Positions 1 to 14,446 of a stretch of DNA of 64,000 nucleotides are shown piece by piece. Position numbers and translations under genes: made by a program. The notes beneath the pieces were generated by a model that saw nothing but the letters and a program-made list of their open reading frames with translations, was not told where the DNA came from and did not search any database. Positions within the stretch are counted from its first letter, which is position 1. Every line of letters begins with the position of its first letter. Origin of the DNA: Apteryx mantelli (taxonomy: Eukaryota; Chordata; Aves; Apterygiformes; Apterygidae); NCBI RefSeq assembly GCF_036417845.1, contig NC_089982.1:44045684-44109683 (forward strand), read 5' to 3'.

Positions 1-1282
1 TATATTAGACCTCATAAGGAGCATTCAGAGCAGCTCTGTCAGCAGCACAGAGCCTGACATGAACTGCAGTATCAGTCGATAAGGAAGATGAAAAGGACAG
101 TCCTTTGTGGAAGAACTTTAATTTCACTGTGTGCAGTGCCATTTCTACATTCATGAAACAATGCTGATTGGGGGCTGGGTTTCTACTGCACTCCTGGGAT
201 GATCAGTAGCAGCTGAAAAATTTTAGGATGATAAGGGAGATCTGCCTGAAGCTCACACTGCAGCAGCTGAGAGATCCCAAAGTGTCAGGAAGCATGAGCT
301 ATTAACTCTAACTCCTAACATTCAGTAGCTAACTAGTTTGCTCTGGATGGTGGCTGTCCCCAACTATACAAGGCACTGAACAACTTACTCTAACTGGACC
401 TAGTGTAATCTTGCTCAGTTGTTCCTTTAAAATATTCTCATGCTTCTTAAAGATTTCTTGAATCTTCATCTCTCTTCTGTCTGTGTGTGATAGGCAAAAG
501 GCATAGATCATTGCTAGACTTCCAGTAATATATATTTGTTACCACAGTGGGATCCTCAGAGAGGACCCCAGCAAAGTTCATTTTACATGGGTGTAAACAT
601 CATCTTTCCCAGTTTAGTCATCCATTATATATTTGTCTATAAGAAGCTTACAGAAGAATAACTGAATCTAATAAGGTGATTATGACATTTTATCATCATA
701 TCTTCAGAGAGTTATAACAAAAGAAGCCAGGCAATTTGGAAGATGAGTGCTGAGACATAATAAAAGATTTAATTAAGAAAATTTCAGGACAAGAAGAGGA
801 ATGAATGACTGAACAGTAATTTCTGTTACCCTGCCCAAATATCTATTTCCCACTTCCTAATCACTATGGGAAAAGCCTTTACAGGAGATGAAAAGGAAAC
901 TCACATTTTCTAGACTGACCAAGAATTAGCAGGATTCACAATGCTCTGTTTGCTTCACACTTCTCACATCCTGCCATGTGAAGGGAGGAGAGGATGGGCA
1001 GAAAATGTTTTGGCAGTAGAAGTAGGTAGGATGAGAAGAATTTCACAGGCTATGTCAGTCTTGAGGTACAACAGTATTTTGAAGTTGCTGTTCTCCTGAG
1101 GAGGGAACACTGAAGCAACTGAAGAATATCTTTTTGAAAAATATATTCTGAAGTGCGATTGTCATCTTCTATGATGACCTTCCTCTGTACCGTAGTCATT
1201 TCCACCAGAGAAATAAATTTGTTCTCATCCTTATATGAACAGGATGAAATCATTCTTCCATGTGTAAGTCTTGTCTAATAAC
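1..1282. other. Intergenic stretch, no gene recognised
   Basis: AT-rich unique-looking DNA with frequent stop codons in all frames. No splice-bounded coding exon, RNA gene or transposon was recognised here. Confidence 0.6.
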
Positions 1283-1630
1283 ATCACAGAATCACAGAAT
1301 GGTTGAGGTTGGAAGGGACCTCTGGAGATCATCTAGTCCAACCCCCCTGCTCAAGCAGGGTCACCTAGAGCACATTGCACAGGATTGCGTCCAGGCGGGT
1401 TTTGAATATCTCCAGAGAAGGAGACTCCACAACCTCTCTGGGCAACCTCTTCCAGTGCTCTGTCACCCTCACAGTGAAAAAGTATTTCCTCATGTTCAGA
1501 TGGAACTTCCTGTGTTTCAGTTTGTGCCCGTTGCCTCGCGTCCTGTCACTGGGCACCACTGAAAAGAGTCTGGTCCCATCCTCTTGACACCCTCCCTTCA
1601 GATACTTGTACATGTTAATAAGATCCATAA
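1283..1630 (-). mobile_element. CR1 LINE 3' fragment
   Basis: The left edge has the repeated octamer-like tail ATCACAGAATCACAGAAT, which is the reverse complement of the CR1 3' terminus, followed by the familiar GGTTGAGGTTGGAAGGGACC block. The minus strand reads the last part of the CR1 reverse transcriptase, with key pieces [18 protein letters not shown] and [18 protein letters not shown]. It is 5'-truncated, as most CR1 copies are, and has no full-length ORF. It belongs to the same subfamily as the copy at 31.1 kb but lies in the opposite orientation. CR1 of this type points to a bird or a close archosaur relative. Confidence 0.93.
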
Positions 1631-2241
1631 TAAGAAACATAACTTACTCTCAACGATATGATCAACATAATGTGTACTACTCCTCAAACAGTATCAAACA
1701 CACTGGATTATTGTTGGAGTAACCCGCATCCAGATCAGGCTGAGGGGTTACTGAGGGTCTGTGCTGTAACCCTCCCTCTGTAACCCCTGCTGTAAGCTTA
1801 CTGTCAGCCTCCCAACCAGGTGTTTAGCTGCCTGTGTACCAGCTCTGACACAGCTACATAACCTTGACTCAGACTGCTCTATACTTTTAAGCTGCATATA
1901 TCCTGCTCACAGAGTTTCTTTGAGTCAGCTAAAAATGCCCAAACACACAACCTACAAGGGGGACCATAAAAGCACAAAAGTTTAAGGCAGGTAACCCTGG
2001 CTTCAGATTTTTGAACAAATTCTCTCCCAACAAGTGTTTGCTATATCTAGTGGGTTAGACATACATCAGTAGAGAGATCCTTGGATTTTTTTTTTCCAGG
2101 AAGCATGTATGACTTCAGTGCAGCCAGCATTCAAACAATAAATAAATTAAATCTTGAGGTACATTTACAGAAAACACAGGTAAACAGAATCCTACAAAGC
2201 CATGGCGGATGAGAACTAGAAGACTGCCAAGTTATAACCAG

Positions 2242-2260
2242 AAAAAAAAAAAAAAAAAAA
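2242..2260. repeat. Poly(A) run, 19 bp
   Basis: Uninterrupted A tract. No LINE or processed-gene body was recognised next to it, so it is listed only as a simple repeat. Confidence 0.9.
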
Positions 2261-4358
2261 GACAGGGCAGACTCACATGAACATGAATTGATGTTACTTT
2301 AGGTTTCACTTACAAGCAGGAGTCTTCTAGGACAGAGGTGGTTCTCCAGTTAAGGCAACTTAAGAACTGCACCAGGCAGACACAGCTCACTTCAATGGCG
2401 CAAATAAAGCTTAGCACAAATCACACCTTCAGCTACAGACTACCGTCAATGGTGTTGGTTTAAACTCTTCTCTCTACTATTGAAGCGTATTTACTTTCTT
2501 TTGAAGTTCTGATACAATAAAGATGTCTGCCAGCATCATTTCTTGAAAACCCTGTGAATCATTATTGAAAGAGGAAAGATTCACTCACATATTACCTCCT
2601 CCCCCCCCCCCAAATGCCCTGGCTTCAGCTCTAAGATGAAACAAGACTAGCATCTCTAATTCCCATCTGTAACCTCCCTTTAAGAGGAAACAGAAGCAAG
2701 GATTCTTTGCTGAGCAAATGAGAAACCAGACCTTGCTGACAGGAAATACTTATTCAGAAGCCAGAATCAAGAGAACAGATATCAGACTGAATCAAGAAAT
2801 CAGCAGAAGAATCATCAAATTTTAAAACTGACTTAGAGGAAAGTTAATGGATCCTCTATGACAGAGGGACTTTAACAGAACTGATTTTGAATCAACAGCT
2901 TGTTTTATAGAATTTCTAGCATTTTCAGTTATTTTTTGTTATTATAGCCAGCAACATATTAAGTGTGGAGTGATTAGAAGCCAGGGTATCTAATACATGC
3001 CTTAGGAAGATCACATCCTTTATGCTGGCAACTAAAGACCAAGTGTAAATCCTTAATAATATCTTCATCATTTTTCTAATGCTTTACTCATGGGATTATT
3101 AACAAGTTTGTGATGTTTTCAAGTCATTCTTTGCTAATTTGCAGAATTCACCTAAAAAATTCAGATATATCATTACATAAAATGATGACTGAAGCACTGG
3201 TTCTAAGCAAGACAAAATTTTAGCACGTTTTTGAATGTACTGCATTTTTTTTGGATCCACCATGTAGGTCTTTTTCAGCTACCATGTAAGTATGAATTTA
3301 AATTTAATTGCCCATATCATATTTTCTCCCAGCAATGCTTTCTTCCCAAATGACTTTCATTGCCATTGTATCTGTTACGTTGTGTTTCAGTAACTATCAT
3401 TGGCTAGGCAAGTACCCTAACACCTAATGTTACTCATTCATAGCCCTCATGAGGGCTAAGAATGAGGTCTTGAGCTATGCGTGGCAGAGGAACATCCAAA
3501 AACTAGAGCAGTATCAGTTTTGTTTTTTTCATTTTATATCTGATGATTTTTACACCAGCTGCCTGTTTCTGCATGCTTCTGTTTGGTAATACTGCAGCAG
3601 ATTCTTTCAGCCAGTAACACTCCCTTCTGCCCACTCCTACAGTCACCACCAACCATATATTCAATCACCTGTACAATGGTACAGAGGCCCACAGTCTTCT
3701 CACAGCTTTGCTTCATCATCGACTGAAGAGACTAATCCCACTGTATGGTGAAAAGCAGGAGCATTCATAAGGATATGGTCCCTTCCTTTGTGTCTTGCAT
3801 GGCTTGCTTTGTTTGTCAAGGCATGTAAATGAGAGACTCTTACATAGGAAGGGGCCAGAGAAACATGGAAACATCTGTAATCAGTTTTGGGTAGTTAAGG
3901 TTCATAAGGATATTCCCTGAAATAAAGACAAACAGCTATCAATATGCATATAAACAAAGTTGTATTCAAATTATAGCCTCTTCTGTGAAAGTTTGTCATC
4001 CAGACAGTGACAAAAAAAATTCAGATCATGAATATTGAATAAAATATATATATATATTGACTATAGTAGGAATCATTCAAGGCAAATAGCAAAAATAGGC
4101 TGAAATGTTTACATGAGTCATCTGCAGAACATTTTAAAGCAGTAAGCAATAGGAAAGAGAAAAAGGAAAAAAGGAAAAAAAGATTCACTGAATACAATTT
4201 TTGTGACAAAGATTTTATAGAACTTGAACTGAATGCTATTGACTTTACTGATGGGAACATCAATTAGAGATTTTGTACGATATCACCAAAAGGTAAAAAA
4301 CGGTGTTACTTACTGGATAGGTTTCTTTATATAGGCAGACAAAAGGATTCATGCATTT

Positions 4359-4389
4359 AAAAAAAAAAAAAAAAAACAACAACAACAAC
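4359..4389. repeat. A18 followed by (AAC)n
   Basis: An 18-bp A run passes directly into about four AAC units. This is a simple repeat prone to length change. Confidence 0.9.
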
Positions 4390-5034
4390 TTTAGAACAGA
4401 TAGAAGAGAGTAAGCATAAAGGAATAATTACAAAATACAGATGAAATTGAACAGTCCCACAAAGGGACTTCCCAGCATCATGCAATAATGGCTACTCTAG
4501 TAGAGAGAGGATCATTTGAATTCCTAAATACTACAGGAACATATAACCCATTCTGATAAATGTAATGAACTTGAAAAGAAGGAAAAGGAAGTGTAATCAA
4601 AGTTGTGCAAGTCTCTACCCAATTAAAAACTTGTATGACTGTATACATCCATAGGCTCAGAAATAAAATTCCATTTACAGAGGATTATAAAAAGCATGTT
4701 TGGATGCACAGAAATTTTGCAAACTGGAGGCTACATTACCTTTTAATGTGAGTTGAAATTAATGGTGATCTTTCAACATGGAGATCAGATCTTTCACAAA
4801 TGGAGTTTTCATTTGCCTTTTAACGATAACAGAAACAGAACGTTCGTCTTTGCGATGGTGATACTGGAAATAGTGCTCATACTATTTATTCTCATCCTAA
4901 TGTAGTCTTTCCTTCCTCCTGCTTTAAAAGTTATTTATATTCACATAATAGATATCACATACAAAATAAAGCCTTGTGTCCATATCTTATATAATGCTTC
5001 TCATGAAAAGTGTCTAAGTAACTTCATAAAAAGG

Positions 5035-5165
5035 CATCATTATCCCCACTTATAGAAGGAAGATGGAGGCACAGAGAGATAAGCTAACTTTCTCATGGGG
5101 TCTCAGCATTAATTGCAGATCTAAGGTGACAATCCAGGTGTCCCAATGGCCATTTCAGTGTTTTA
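5035..5165 (-). repeat. MIR-like SINE relic
   Basis: The segment reads like the reverse complement of the MIR core: a block resembling ATTATCCCCA, then GGAGGCACAGAGAGATAAG, then a degraded 'aagtaacttgcccaaggtcac' region. It is heavily diverged, so this is a pattern call from memory of the consensus, not an alignment. An L2-type tail with the same core is the alternative. Confidence 0.45.
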
Positions 5166-8100
5166 TCCACTCCTTCTCCCAACATTGAAAATGATGACCA
5201 AAATAAAAAAACTAACCTCAAACAACAACAAAGAGCCACATTCTCAACAACGTGAAATTTTCAGACACTAATTTTACTACTCTTATTTTTTCCTCCAACT
5301 TTGAAAGTTATACTTACATTACTGGTTATAGTTATAAACTTTTCTCCTTAGGCATAGCAGATGTAAATAACATTATTATTTTTTCAGACAAAAGTGCACA
5401 TGCTAGTATCAACCTGATTCCAGTTACTAGGGCAACAAAGACAACACATGCACTCACACAAAGCACATAAGCCAAACTTCAGTTTGTGCATAAGTTGTGA
5501 CTATCAGCACTGGCAAAGGTTTTAATAACCTGCTCTAGTCTGTTTTTGAAAAAGACAGCAGTAATTTTACACTTCTTTCTGCTGCACCCACCATTTTTCA
5601 TCACATTTCACTTATGGCCTTTGATATCACTCTCAGCAGAAAGCTGTTCTACCTTAAGCGTGGAGATTATTATCATTCCTTCCTTGAGATTCAGGCAACC
5701 GAATAAATGCAATTTCAATAGTGCTTAGCATCAAGCAGCTGCTAGGCTCTAAGGCCAGTGGAACTACAAGGTATTAAAAGTAGTATAGCAGAGTAGGCCT
5801 AAACTATCTAGCACAAATGGACTACATAGGACAAATATAATGCCTGTTATATGAGCAGTAATTTGACATTGAAACAGTAATATTGAGCCTTACATTCTAC
5901 CTAAACAACTCTAAGTTACAGCATCATCTCAAACCTTTATTAAACTCATCTTTGGAAAACAATTCTTATAGAAGTTAATTCACTCATCAATGACATTTTA
6001 GTCACAGCAGTTTCATCTCTGCTGTAAACAACTTGCTAATTGTATTTTTCAGTCTTTACCGTTAGAGACGTGCTAATGGGTTTAAACAAGTCATTACAAC
6101 AGAAAAGTTCTTCAGGAGAAACAATTGCTCAGAGCTCACAAATAAGCTACGCTCACCAGATAAATTGTTGTTGCCTCACATACACACCCACAGCCACTCT
6201 GTTTCTTTCTGAGAGCCTGTGTCTGAGGTGAGCAACATCTATTATCAGTACAGGCATGCAGCAGAGAAATGTTCCATCCTCTCCAAGATCAAGTGTTTAC
6301 AAAATAGAAACAACATTGTACTTTGACAGCTTAGCATTACAAGAAATCATACATTCATTATATTTTCAACAGACATCTGTGTAAATCACTGATCTATAAC
6401 CACCAACTCATGGTACATTCTGGTTTCGATATAACTTAGAATGCCTGACAAGCTTTATGATATTTAAACCAGACATCAATGTGGAAAGTTACAGCTATGT
6501 CTTAACAGAGTTGGGTTTTATAGATTCTATCTTAAATTCACCGTATTTCATATTTTATTTATATACATTTCATTTCACAAAAAAGTAAAGTGCTGTTTAT
6601 GGGACCATAGTGACATTTCATTATATAAATAATAAAATGATATTCTTTATGCAGACCATTCAAGTGTTTGCAGTAAATTCTATGCATAACTATCTGATTT
6701 TTGAAACTGTTATCACATAAATTAAATGTCAATATAATTTTCCTGCCATAAAACTGAAAGTTAATAATAAAATTCTGTGTTAATCAGAACTGAGAGTTCA
6801 TCCTTTCCAGAGAATCATAAATGACTGGTTTATTATTTTTAAACTGGAACATTGTTTGAGCAAGAACGCTATAAAACACAGCTGTCATCTACACAAAGAC
6901 TATCAGTGAAGAAATTTGGTGACTGTTTTCTTTTAATTCAGTTTGAAATAACATTTCAGGCAGCAGTGGCTGGAAACTTGCTGTTGGGATAATAATGTGG
7001 TTTACGGCACCTTCCTATTTTCTCAAAGGAATACTCTTCCTCTTTCTTCGGGCTGTCTAGCAAAAGTGGATTTTTGTGAAGTTAATCAAGGCATTTTGAA
7101 CATACTGCAAAGCATCCTGAAGAATGTTTTAAGTAATATTCAGAACAATTCTGCTTAAGCAGAGAGGAGAATAATGCCTAGGAGGACTCATTTACACTCA
7201 CCCACTTACCAGTATTTCCACTACCTTACTACTTTGCAACTGCCGGAATCATAGATCCAGAATATTCTGTAAGTTTACATTTTCCTCTTAATTCTTCTCC
7301 CTGCAAAGCCCCCTGAATCTCTTAATTGCCCTCCACAAACCATCCTTTGAACAGCCTAACATTCATAAAACAAATGTCAAAATACAGTTCACAGTGCTGG
7401 ACTACAGTGAGGTTTTCTAGGTCAGCAGAGATCTGTTTTTGTTGATATTTCCTTCCTGTGGTGAGCTTAGATTTTTCTCATAAATGCTAATTACTTTAGC
7501 CTTCTGAGTTATCAAAGAGAAATGACTACAGGAAAATTGCTACAAGAATGCCTCCTAGAGCAAAGTTTAAAAAAAAAAAAAAAAGCATTTTCATACATTT
7601 TAAGGGAGAAAGAAGCAAGTGTGAGGCCTTTTTCTGTATGTACCCTTACAAGTGCTTCTAAGGCCTCCAAGTACAGCTCTACTCATTATGTTCTCTTTGA
7701 ATTCCTACACAAGTTTTCATCTGCTTTCTCATGATACAGTTCATTTCAATTTACATGACAATAGTATTTTTGATAATTTAGCATATATCCTTCTATTTAC
7801 ATTAGTACACATTAAGTACAATTCAGAGAGATGCCAATATAGGACTTAAGCATAGACATGTTCATACATATTCAGCTGGGAAGTAGATAATCATTCAGAC
7901 CATGTGTAGAAAAGAAAAAAGCAAAAAAGGTGGGCATATTTTCACATCACACAACACAGCATAGCACAGCTATCCTCAACATAGCACTTACCCAAGCAGT
8001 ATGAGCAGTATGTATATCCACATGTCCCAAAAGCGATACAGAGCTAACAGCACTGTGTTCAGCCTGAGCTAGTAAGCCCTCCCACTCAGAAGCAAATTAA

Positions 8101-9884
8101 GACTAGTCTAGTTTACACTGGCTAGAATATGTGGTACTTTGGTCTTTAGTTTCACTCCCCTGAGGTAGCCTTAACAGGGCTTAACTTCACCCAACCTATC
8201 AACATACAAGATTATTTTCACTAGACATAGCATACCTCACAACGTCTGAAAGTGAGACAGTTTACTGGTCAGTTTATTATCAAGAGGATAGACATTATTG
8301 TGCTAATCACTAATTATTCCAAATTTAGTGGTCTGGCAGAAAGTGGTATCAAAAAAAGCACCAACATCATCATCTAAGGAAATCAGATTCTGGTACATGT
8401 AAGATTTGCAAGTTATAGAGTAGCACCAATGAAGTAGTGCATGCTGACACTGTAGACAGAGATTCCCAAAAGATTTCTCTGGCCCGCTGTAAGTTAGAAA
8501 CACTCTTTACATAATCACAATTACTCACAGAGCTCTGCAAGTCTCCAGAACAGCTTGGCCAGACAGGCTGCCACAGGAAGAACTGAGAAAAACCTGACCT
8601 CATTACAAGGAACGCATCACTTGAATCTAACTTGGCAATAACAAACTAGATTGAGACTGGATCAGTTATCTTCCAGCCTACATCAATTTCTAAGCTTAAG
8701 ATACATGACCAGTTAACTCTCCAGGAGCACAGCAAGTTATCACCTTAATCTTCTGTATACAAAATGGGATTGCCCATTACATATAGAGGAAAGAAATTAA
8801 CCATCAAACTAAATAGGAAAAAAAGAAAGATAAAAAGAATGGATCAAATTTTAGACTAGCAAACACAGCTGTAAAATGAATAGTTAGCACTAGAAGAAAT
8901 GAATGTCAGAATCTAGGAGAAACAACAATACTGACAAAGATTAATATATTCTATTCTGCAAACAGAATATACAGTACCAAATGGACAAGGGGACACAGAA
9001 AAAATCCAGTATGATTTCTGTTAAATTAAGTAAATGACTGTGAAGCTTACCTGTTTATGTTACAACTATTTTCACGGTTAGAATGTGTCTTAAGAAGTCA
9101 GTCACAAATAGTCACTGTTCTGGAATCTGTCCATCCACAAAAGCCTGTTTATTTTACTTTCATTATGAACTGTATCTGCTTGGTGTTAGCATTAACAGAT
9201 ATTAATTAGTTTCAGTGCCCCAGAGAAACATCACCAACCAGTACAATTTGTTGCAGAATTTCTAGGAATTTCTAGCCAATTCACAAGACTAGGACTAGCA
9301 AACAACATGGATTTTCACCTGACAGCAATGTCCCTGTGCCTAGGAAATATCATCAGAATCATTAAAGCAGATTTTGAGAACCTCACACTTCCATGCTTAA
9401 ATATCTCCTCTGAGGAATCTTTTGTAGAGCTGAGCCTAAGAAATGAGGTTTGAAATCTTGAAAATACATCTACCATTGGTCATTCTTTGCCTGCTAAGGA
9501 CCATAGGATCAACTGCTAAAAATCTGATAGCATCAGCTATCAGTATTTGAGAATTCAGGGAGAAAATAACCACGTTTGGGATGTTTTCTCCTCTCTGTAA
9601 GAACTTGTAAGTTGCCATGTTAAAAGCTTAGCACTGGGTTCACATGGTTTAAGTAGATTTAGAACAATCTATTTATTGCTTTAAAAAAAAAAAAATCTGC
9701 ATTACATTTCACTTAAAGATATATGTCTAGAAAGAAAGGAAAGGAAAAGTTTCATGCACCATTTAAGGACTACTTAAACCATCTTTTTGAGGGTCTTATT
9801 GTAAATAGGAATTTGTGCTAAACATAGGAGAGCTTTCTTTCCAAAAGAAGGCCTAGAAGCCCAAGAACTACCACCAGCTCTGCT

Positions 9885-10055
9885 ACAAGGCTTCCTGGGT
9901 GACATTGTACAAATCACTTAGTCACTATTTCTTTCACTTGGAAAATAAAACAGTATTCATTGTGGAGACAACATACAATAAATGAAAGTATTTAAAATAA
10001 TCATTGCATACAAGGTACTGCACATGTAAGCTATTAGTAGATATTATTTCTCTGA
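9885..10055 (+). repeat. MIR-like SINE relic
   Basis: Plus-strand resemblance to MIR: 'gggtgacattgtacaaatcactta' mirrors the MIR core block about losing track of a tRNA-like half, followed by a diverged 'cagtttcctcatctgtaaa' equivalent and a 3' part close to 'gcacatgtaagctattagtagatatt'. Very old and eroded. Confidence 0.4.
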
Positions 10056-11914
10056 TATTGATGAGAAAGGGAAATTATGGAGTTGATCGCACAGTTTTTA
10101 CACAAGCAAAAGTTCCTTTAAGCTTGACAGTCAGAGACTGAAGTTGATAAACCTTCCCAAATTTCAGTCCTCATCAGCCTAAGCAGCAGTAAAATATGCA
10201 GAGTACAGCTCAGCATGAGATACAATCTGTAAATAACTACAGCTGTGAAAGGACTTCATCTTTAATTTCCCTCATTTGAATTTCTATTCATTCTACTCCT
10301 TAATCTTTTGTTCAGTTTTAGTGTAATCTTGGGAAAGAAAATAGTTCAAAGATAAACAAGGGAAACAGGATTAGACAAACTATCAAATGCAAAAAAAAAA
10401 AACAAAAAACAAAACAAAACAAAAAAAAACAACCTCCAAAATAAAGTAATAATAAATTAGACAAAGCAGAATGGTTTTATTGTATACTCATCCTTTGAGG
10501 AAATCTAAGTGCTATGCATTTGTTTGACAAATGTGTATTGTATTTAAAGTCATAAAAACAATTACATTTCCCTCCATCTGTATTGCAGTTTATTGTGCTA
10601 TCCATGATAAAATATTTTAAATTAACTTCTATTAATAAAATCTTCTGTGAACAAAAATAAAAATCAGTTCAGTTTATAAGTCAAATAATTCCTAATAGCA
10701 ATTATCGGTTGCCATGGCAATGACCGAGATTCAGGAAGTATGAAGTTTGCTTGTTTGGCATAGCCAATAGGCTTCCCAGATAGAGGCACAGCAGAGAAAG
10801 TTAAATGCCTGTAGGAAGACAGTACTAAGGTCAGATATTCATCCCACTGGCATTTACACATTGCCATTAAAGTTACATGTTAACACTTAATTATGCTTGA
10901 CTGCCTCCTTTTCCTTCTCTTAAAGCAAATAAATGAAAAATATTATTGTAATAAAAAGTTCCTTCCATGCTAGTCAAATGGATATTTTTTGAAATAATGT
11001 GATTTTCCTTGTGGTATTAGTTTAGCCACTGACATTGTCAAAATATTTGTATTGTATTCATCCCAAATTTATATTTAAGGTGTGAAACATTAAAAAGTGC
11101 CCATGACAATTCAAAAACTACCATTCCAAAATTGTCACAGGTTCTGCTGAAACATGCTTATACAGCTTTAATAAGTTTTTAATGAAAAGTTCTTCTTGGC
11201 TGGAAACGTAGGGTTATTTTCCGTTTAACTACAAACCTTTAAGTATGTAAGTGTAGTGCCTTTCATAACACAGTTGTTAAAAATATAATGCGTGTGAAAT
11301 AAATTTTTATCCTAATGCTTCCTCAAAATGCAGGAAACAGTTATAGGAATTTCACAAACAGATAGACTTGTCAGCAGAAGCGAGGTCCAAAGAGCAAGAA
11401 ATCTTTCTTAGAAATGAATTCACATGAACTCCTTGCATTCCCACATACAAATTGGTAGAATTAGTTTTAATTGCCTTAAAGCATGCAAGTTCCTCACCCA
11501 CAAATGCTGGAACAGTGCCATGAAACAATAGCTCTACAATAGGGAAAGAGAACACAGTATCAAATTAGAAAAACACAGCAACAATACATCTAAATAACAT
11601 CCTAGAATGATATATTCTTCCATGGTAAGAAGCCAAGACATGTTTGTGAGAAAAGCACGCTCCAGGCTGCTCCCCAAATCGAGTGATCAGAACTTCAAAA
11701 AGTCCAAGGACACATAACTCTACCACAGTGTTTAGCCAAGACCTAAACAGGTTAAAAATTAAAGAGCTATAAAAAAAAAAGCTGTAAATTCATGCATTTA
11801 CAGTACCAAAAAGATTCTACAGTGCGAGATAAAAATCACAAGAGGAAATTCCATATTCATCCAAGTAAAAACAAAACCACTACTCAAAAAAATTTAAAAT
11901 TGCAAATACAATGG

Positions 11915-11957
11915 CTATATATATATATATATATATACACACACGCACATATATATC
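11915..11957. repeat. TA/CA microsatellite
   Basis: About eleven TA units run into CA units, an interrupting CGCA, and then more TA units. A compound dinucleotide repeat. Confidence 0.95.
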
Positions 11958-14370
11958 TATCTCCACCCTCACTCCCTCTTGCCTAACAACAGATTCAGTG
12001 AGGTTTGCAGATTTGAGAAAAGTAGATAGAAAGAAAATATTTGAGGAGGCATTTGTTTCTTTTTGTGAGGTTTAGAGCTAGGGGAGAATCTCATATTATC
12101 AGAATTGCAATCTAATACATACAGACTGCCAGAAGCCAACAATCTTTTCATCATTCTTGAAAAGTTTTCCCCAAAATATAAGAATCATTGGCTATAAGCA
12201 TCATTTCCTACCATTGCTACAAACGTAAGCCAGTTCAAGCTTAGTAACTTTGAGCTGTACTCAACATTACCTCTGAAAGCTCTTTAATTGCTTTTCATAG
12301 ACACAAACTATTTTTGAAGTGTGTGAAGTTTCTTTAAATCACTCTTCCCCATTAATTTTAATAGTTTTTCCTAAACCAGAAGTGTGTGCTTTTGATATGC
12401 TAGAAGATTGTTCTTTCTTTTTTAGACAAACTATGCTTATCCCAAGAAAGGTCATCTAGATCCCCTCTTGTTTTAAAAATTTATAAAATTTTACAGTCTG
12501 TTTTCAGTTCCTTAATTTTCCCTCAGTTTTGCATGGCTATTCCTTAATACATGCCTTGGATAACTGCAGAAGATCTGCTGCTGATGAAAATGTCTATTTA
12601 AGACAGATTTCAGAAAACTTAATGATTTTTAACTTATGAATTAGGCCATAAATTTTAGAGCTCCAATCTACAAAGGAGCTTAGCTACCTGGTTACCATTT
12701 TAGCCTATGTGATATTGATATTTTTTAAATTCTTTTCAATGCTCCCTAAACATAGCTCGGTCCAAAAATCTCCTAAGATCTTACCTTTTTTGCAAACGTT
12801 CACATACACAACTAGTCTCGTGCCAAATGTACCAGTGCACTGGGTGCCTAAATCAGAGCAGGCATTCTCCTACCTATCTCAGTCTAGCTAGTACTTCATG
12901 AGCATTCTTGTCAGTTGTGCATCCCAGCAAACAAACAAACAGCAGGTGATGGCAAAAGTCACAGTAGCCAGATTAGGCCACTCCCCATAGACAGCACTGA
13001 TTTTTGTGAATACCATTGGATACCAATGTGGATAGCAATTAGGCCCTTTGAGGGTCTAATTTTCCCTGAAATGTGCAAGAAATTGCAGTACTCTGATCAA
13101 GGGACAGTAGGTTTAAAATTCACCCTTACTGCATTCAGTGTAGATCTGTATACATCTGTATACTCCATGGATCTCAGTCATGTCTAAACTGTAGGACTCA
13201 TGGTCATATCCAGCTCCCATAAAGAAACCAATATCCTTATTCCCAACTTCCTAATGGAACAGCAATGAAGAAAGTTTTGTTCCATCTAGTTTCAATAAGC
13301 AGGAAATTCAGGCACGTTCGTGGAAAGGGAGAAACAGGGCAACGTCTTTTAAACGCATCCCCAATACTCATGATCAGGGGACCTGGACTATCAGTGATGC
13401 TAGAAAGCACATCTGCCCCATAAAATAAATATTGTCTAAGAATCTGCTGGTGCAATCCCTAGCTCTTTCCAAACGCGGTTTACCTTTACCACGTCACTTG
13501 AACTGAATTGTAAGTTTAAGAGTGATACAGACTTGCTGGCCTTGTATTGACATGGCAAGTTAGAAGAGGAAAGATCCACTGGACCTGTATTTTCAACAGC
13601 CCACAAACTGCTGAGATGCTGCAAGCACAGACACAGAATGAATCTCACCGCTGAAATTCACTGACAAATTTCAGACGTTAAAGAGAACTAACGTAAGCAG
13701 TACCTACTAGAGTCACTACAACGGGTTATCTGACAAACTGCGCACAACAGGAGTAACGATGCAGCTAAGCCCCAAATCTGCGTGTTCATAACAAGAAACA
13801 TGAGTTTACTACAGCATTATTTCAACTCCATTTCCACGCAAGAACCAAAACGTCCACTTTTTGTTGCTGCTAGAGAGATGTGACCGAAGTCTGTCGGGCC
13901 CGCAACTAGCGGCAGAAGAACCGCTCAAACCGCGAGGGTGACAGCGAGCCGAGGCTCTCCACACGCGCCCTGCCCGCCAACGGCCGCCGCCCGCCAACGG
14001 CGCTCCCCCGCGGCACCGCAGCGGCCAGCGGAGGCGCCGCCCCGGGCCAGCCGCCGCAGGCGGGCGCTCCCCTCACTCCGTCTCTTCTGGCGGGACTCCG
14101 AGCCGGCCCCAGTGCCGACGCCGCCCGCGGCTCCCCTTCCGCGGCAACTTCGAGGCCGCCCGCCGGACCACCCACCGCGTAAGCAGCAGCGTCGCCGCCG
14201 CACCGCCCTCGCAGCGAGCGGAGGCCGCACGCAGGCCCCTGTCGCCCCGGGCGAGGCTTCCGCCTCGCTCCCTCCTCGCGTAACCCCGAGGCCGCCACGC
14301 GCCACTCCGTCACCTCCCGCGCGTCATCACGGCCGCCGCCCTCACGGCGGCGACGCGCAGGCGCCCGCCG

Positions 14371-14382
14371 CCCCACGTGGGG
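14371..14382. promoter_or_regulatory. CACGTG E-box in a 12-bp palindrome
   Basis: CCCCACGTGGGG is a perfect palindrome centred on CACGTG, the core bound by USF/MYC-type bHLH-zip factors. It lies 65 bp upstream of the candidate ATG in the CpG island. Binding is inferred from the motif only. Confidence 0.55.
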
Positions 14383-14405
14383 CCCGGCCGCGCCCCCGGG
14401 GCCCG

Positions 14406-14415
14406 TCTCGCGAGA
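14406..14415. promoter_or_regulatory. TCTCGCGAGA promoter element
   Basis: A perfect 10-bp copy of the TCTCGCGAGA palindrome, known to be enriched close to start sites of CpG-island and often bidirectional vertebrate promoters. It lies 32 bp upstream of the candidate ATG, so the start of transcription is probably in the immediate neighbourhood. Confidence 0.7.
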
Positions 14416-14446
14416 GCAGGAGCCTCGCGGCGCGGCGCAGTGCGGG

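Larger units (their letters stand above)
1631..13894. other. Long intergenic region with simple repeats and relics only
   Basis: Twelve kilobases of AT-rich DNA. I found only homopolymers, a TA/CA microsatellite and weak MIR-like relics. Short open frames are scattered but none has splice-site context, protein similarity I recognise, or codon bias. A regulatory role for parts of it is possible but cannot be shown from one sequence. Confidence 0.5.

Noticed and set aside
1726-1990. Possible LTR fragment
   Set aside because: Moderately GC-rich text looked LTR-like, but I found no TG...CA ends, no target duplication and no internal viral sequence.
13906-14376. Long - strand open frames across the first CpG island
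   Set aside because: GC-rich DNA has few stop codons by chance. The Arg/Gly/Ala-rich products match nothing I know, overlap open frames on the other strand and have no supporting splice sites.
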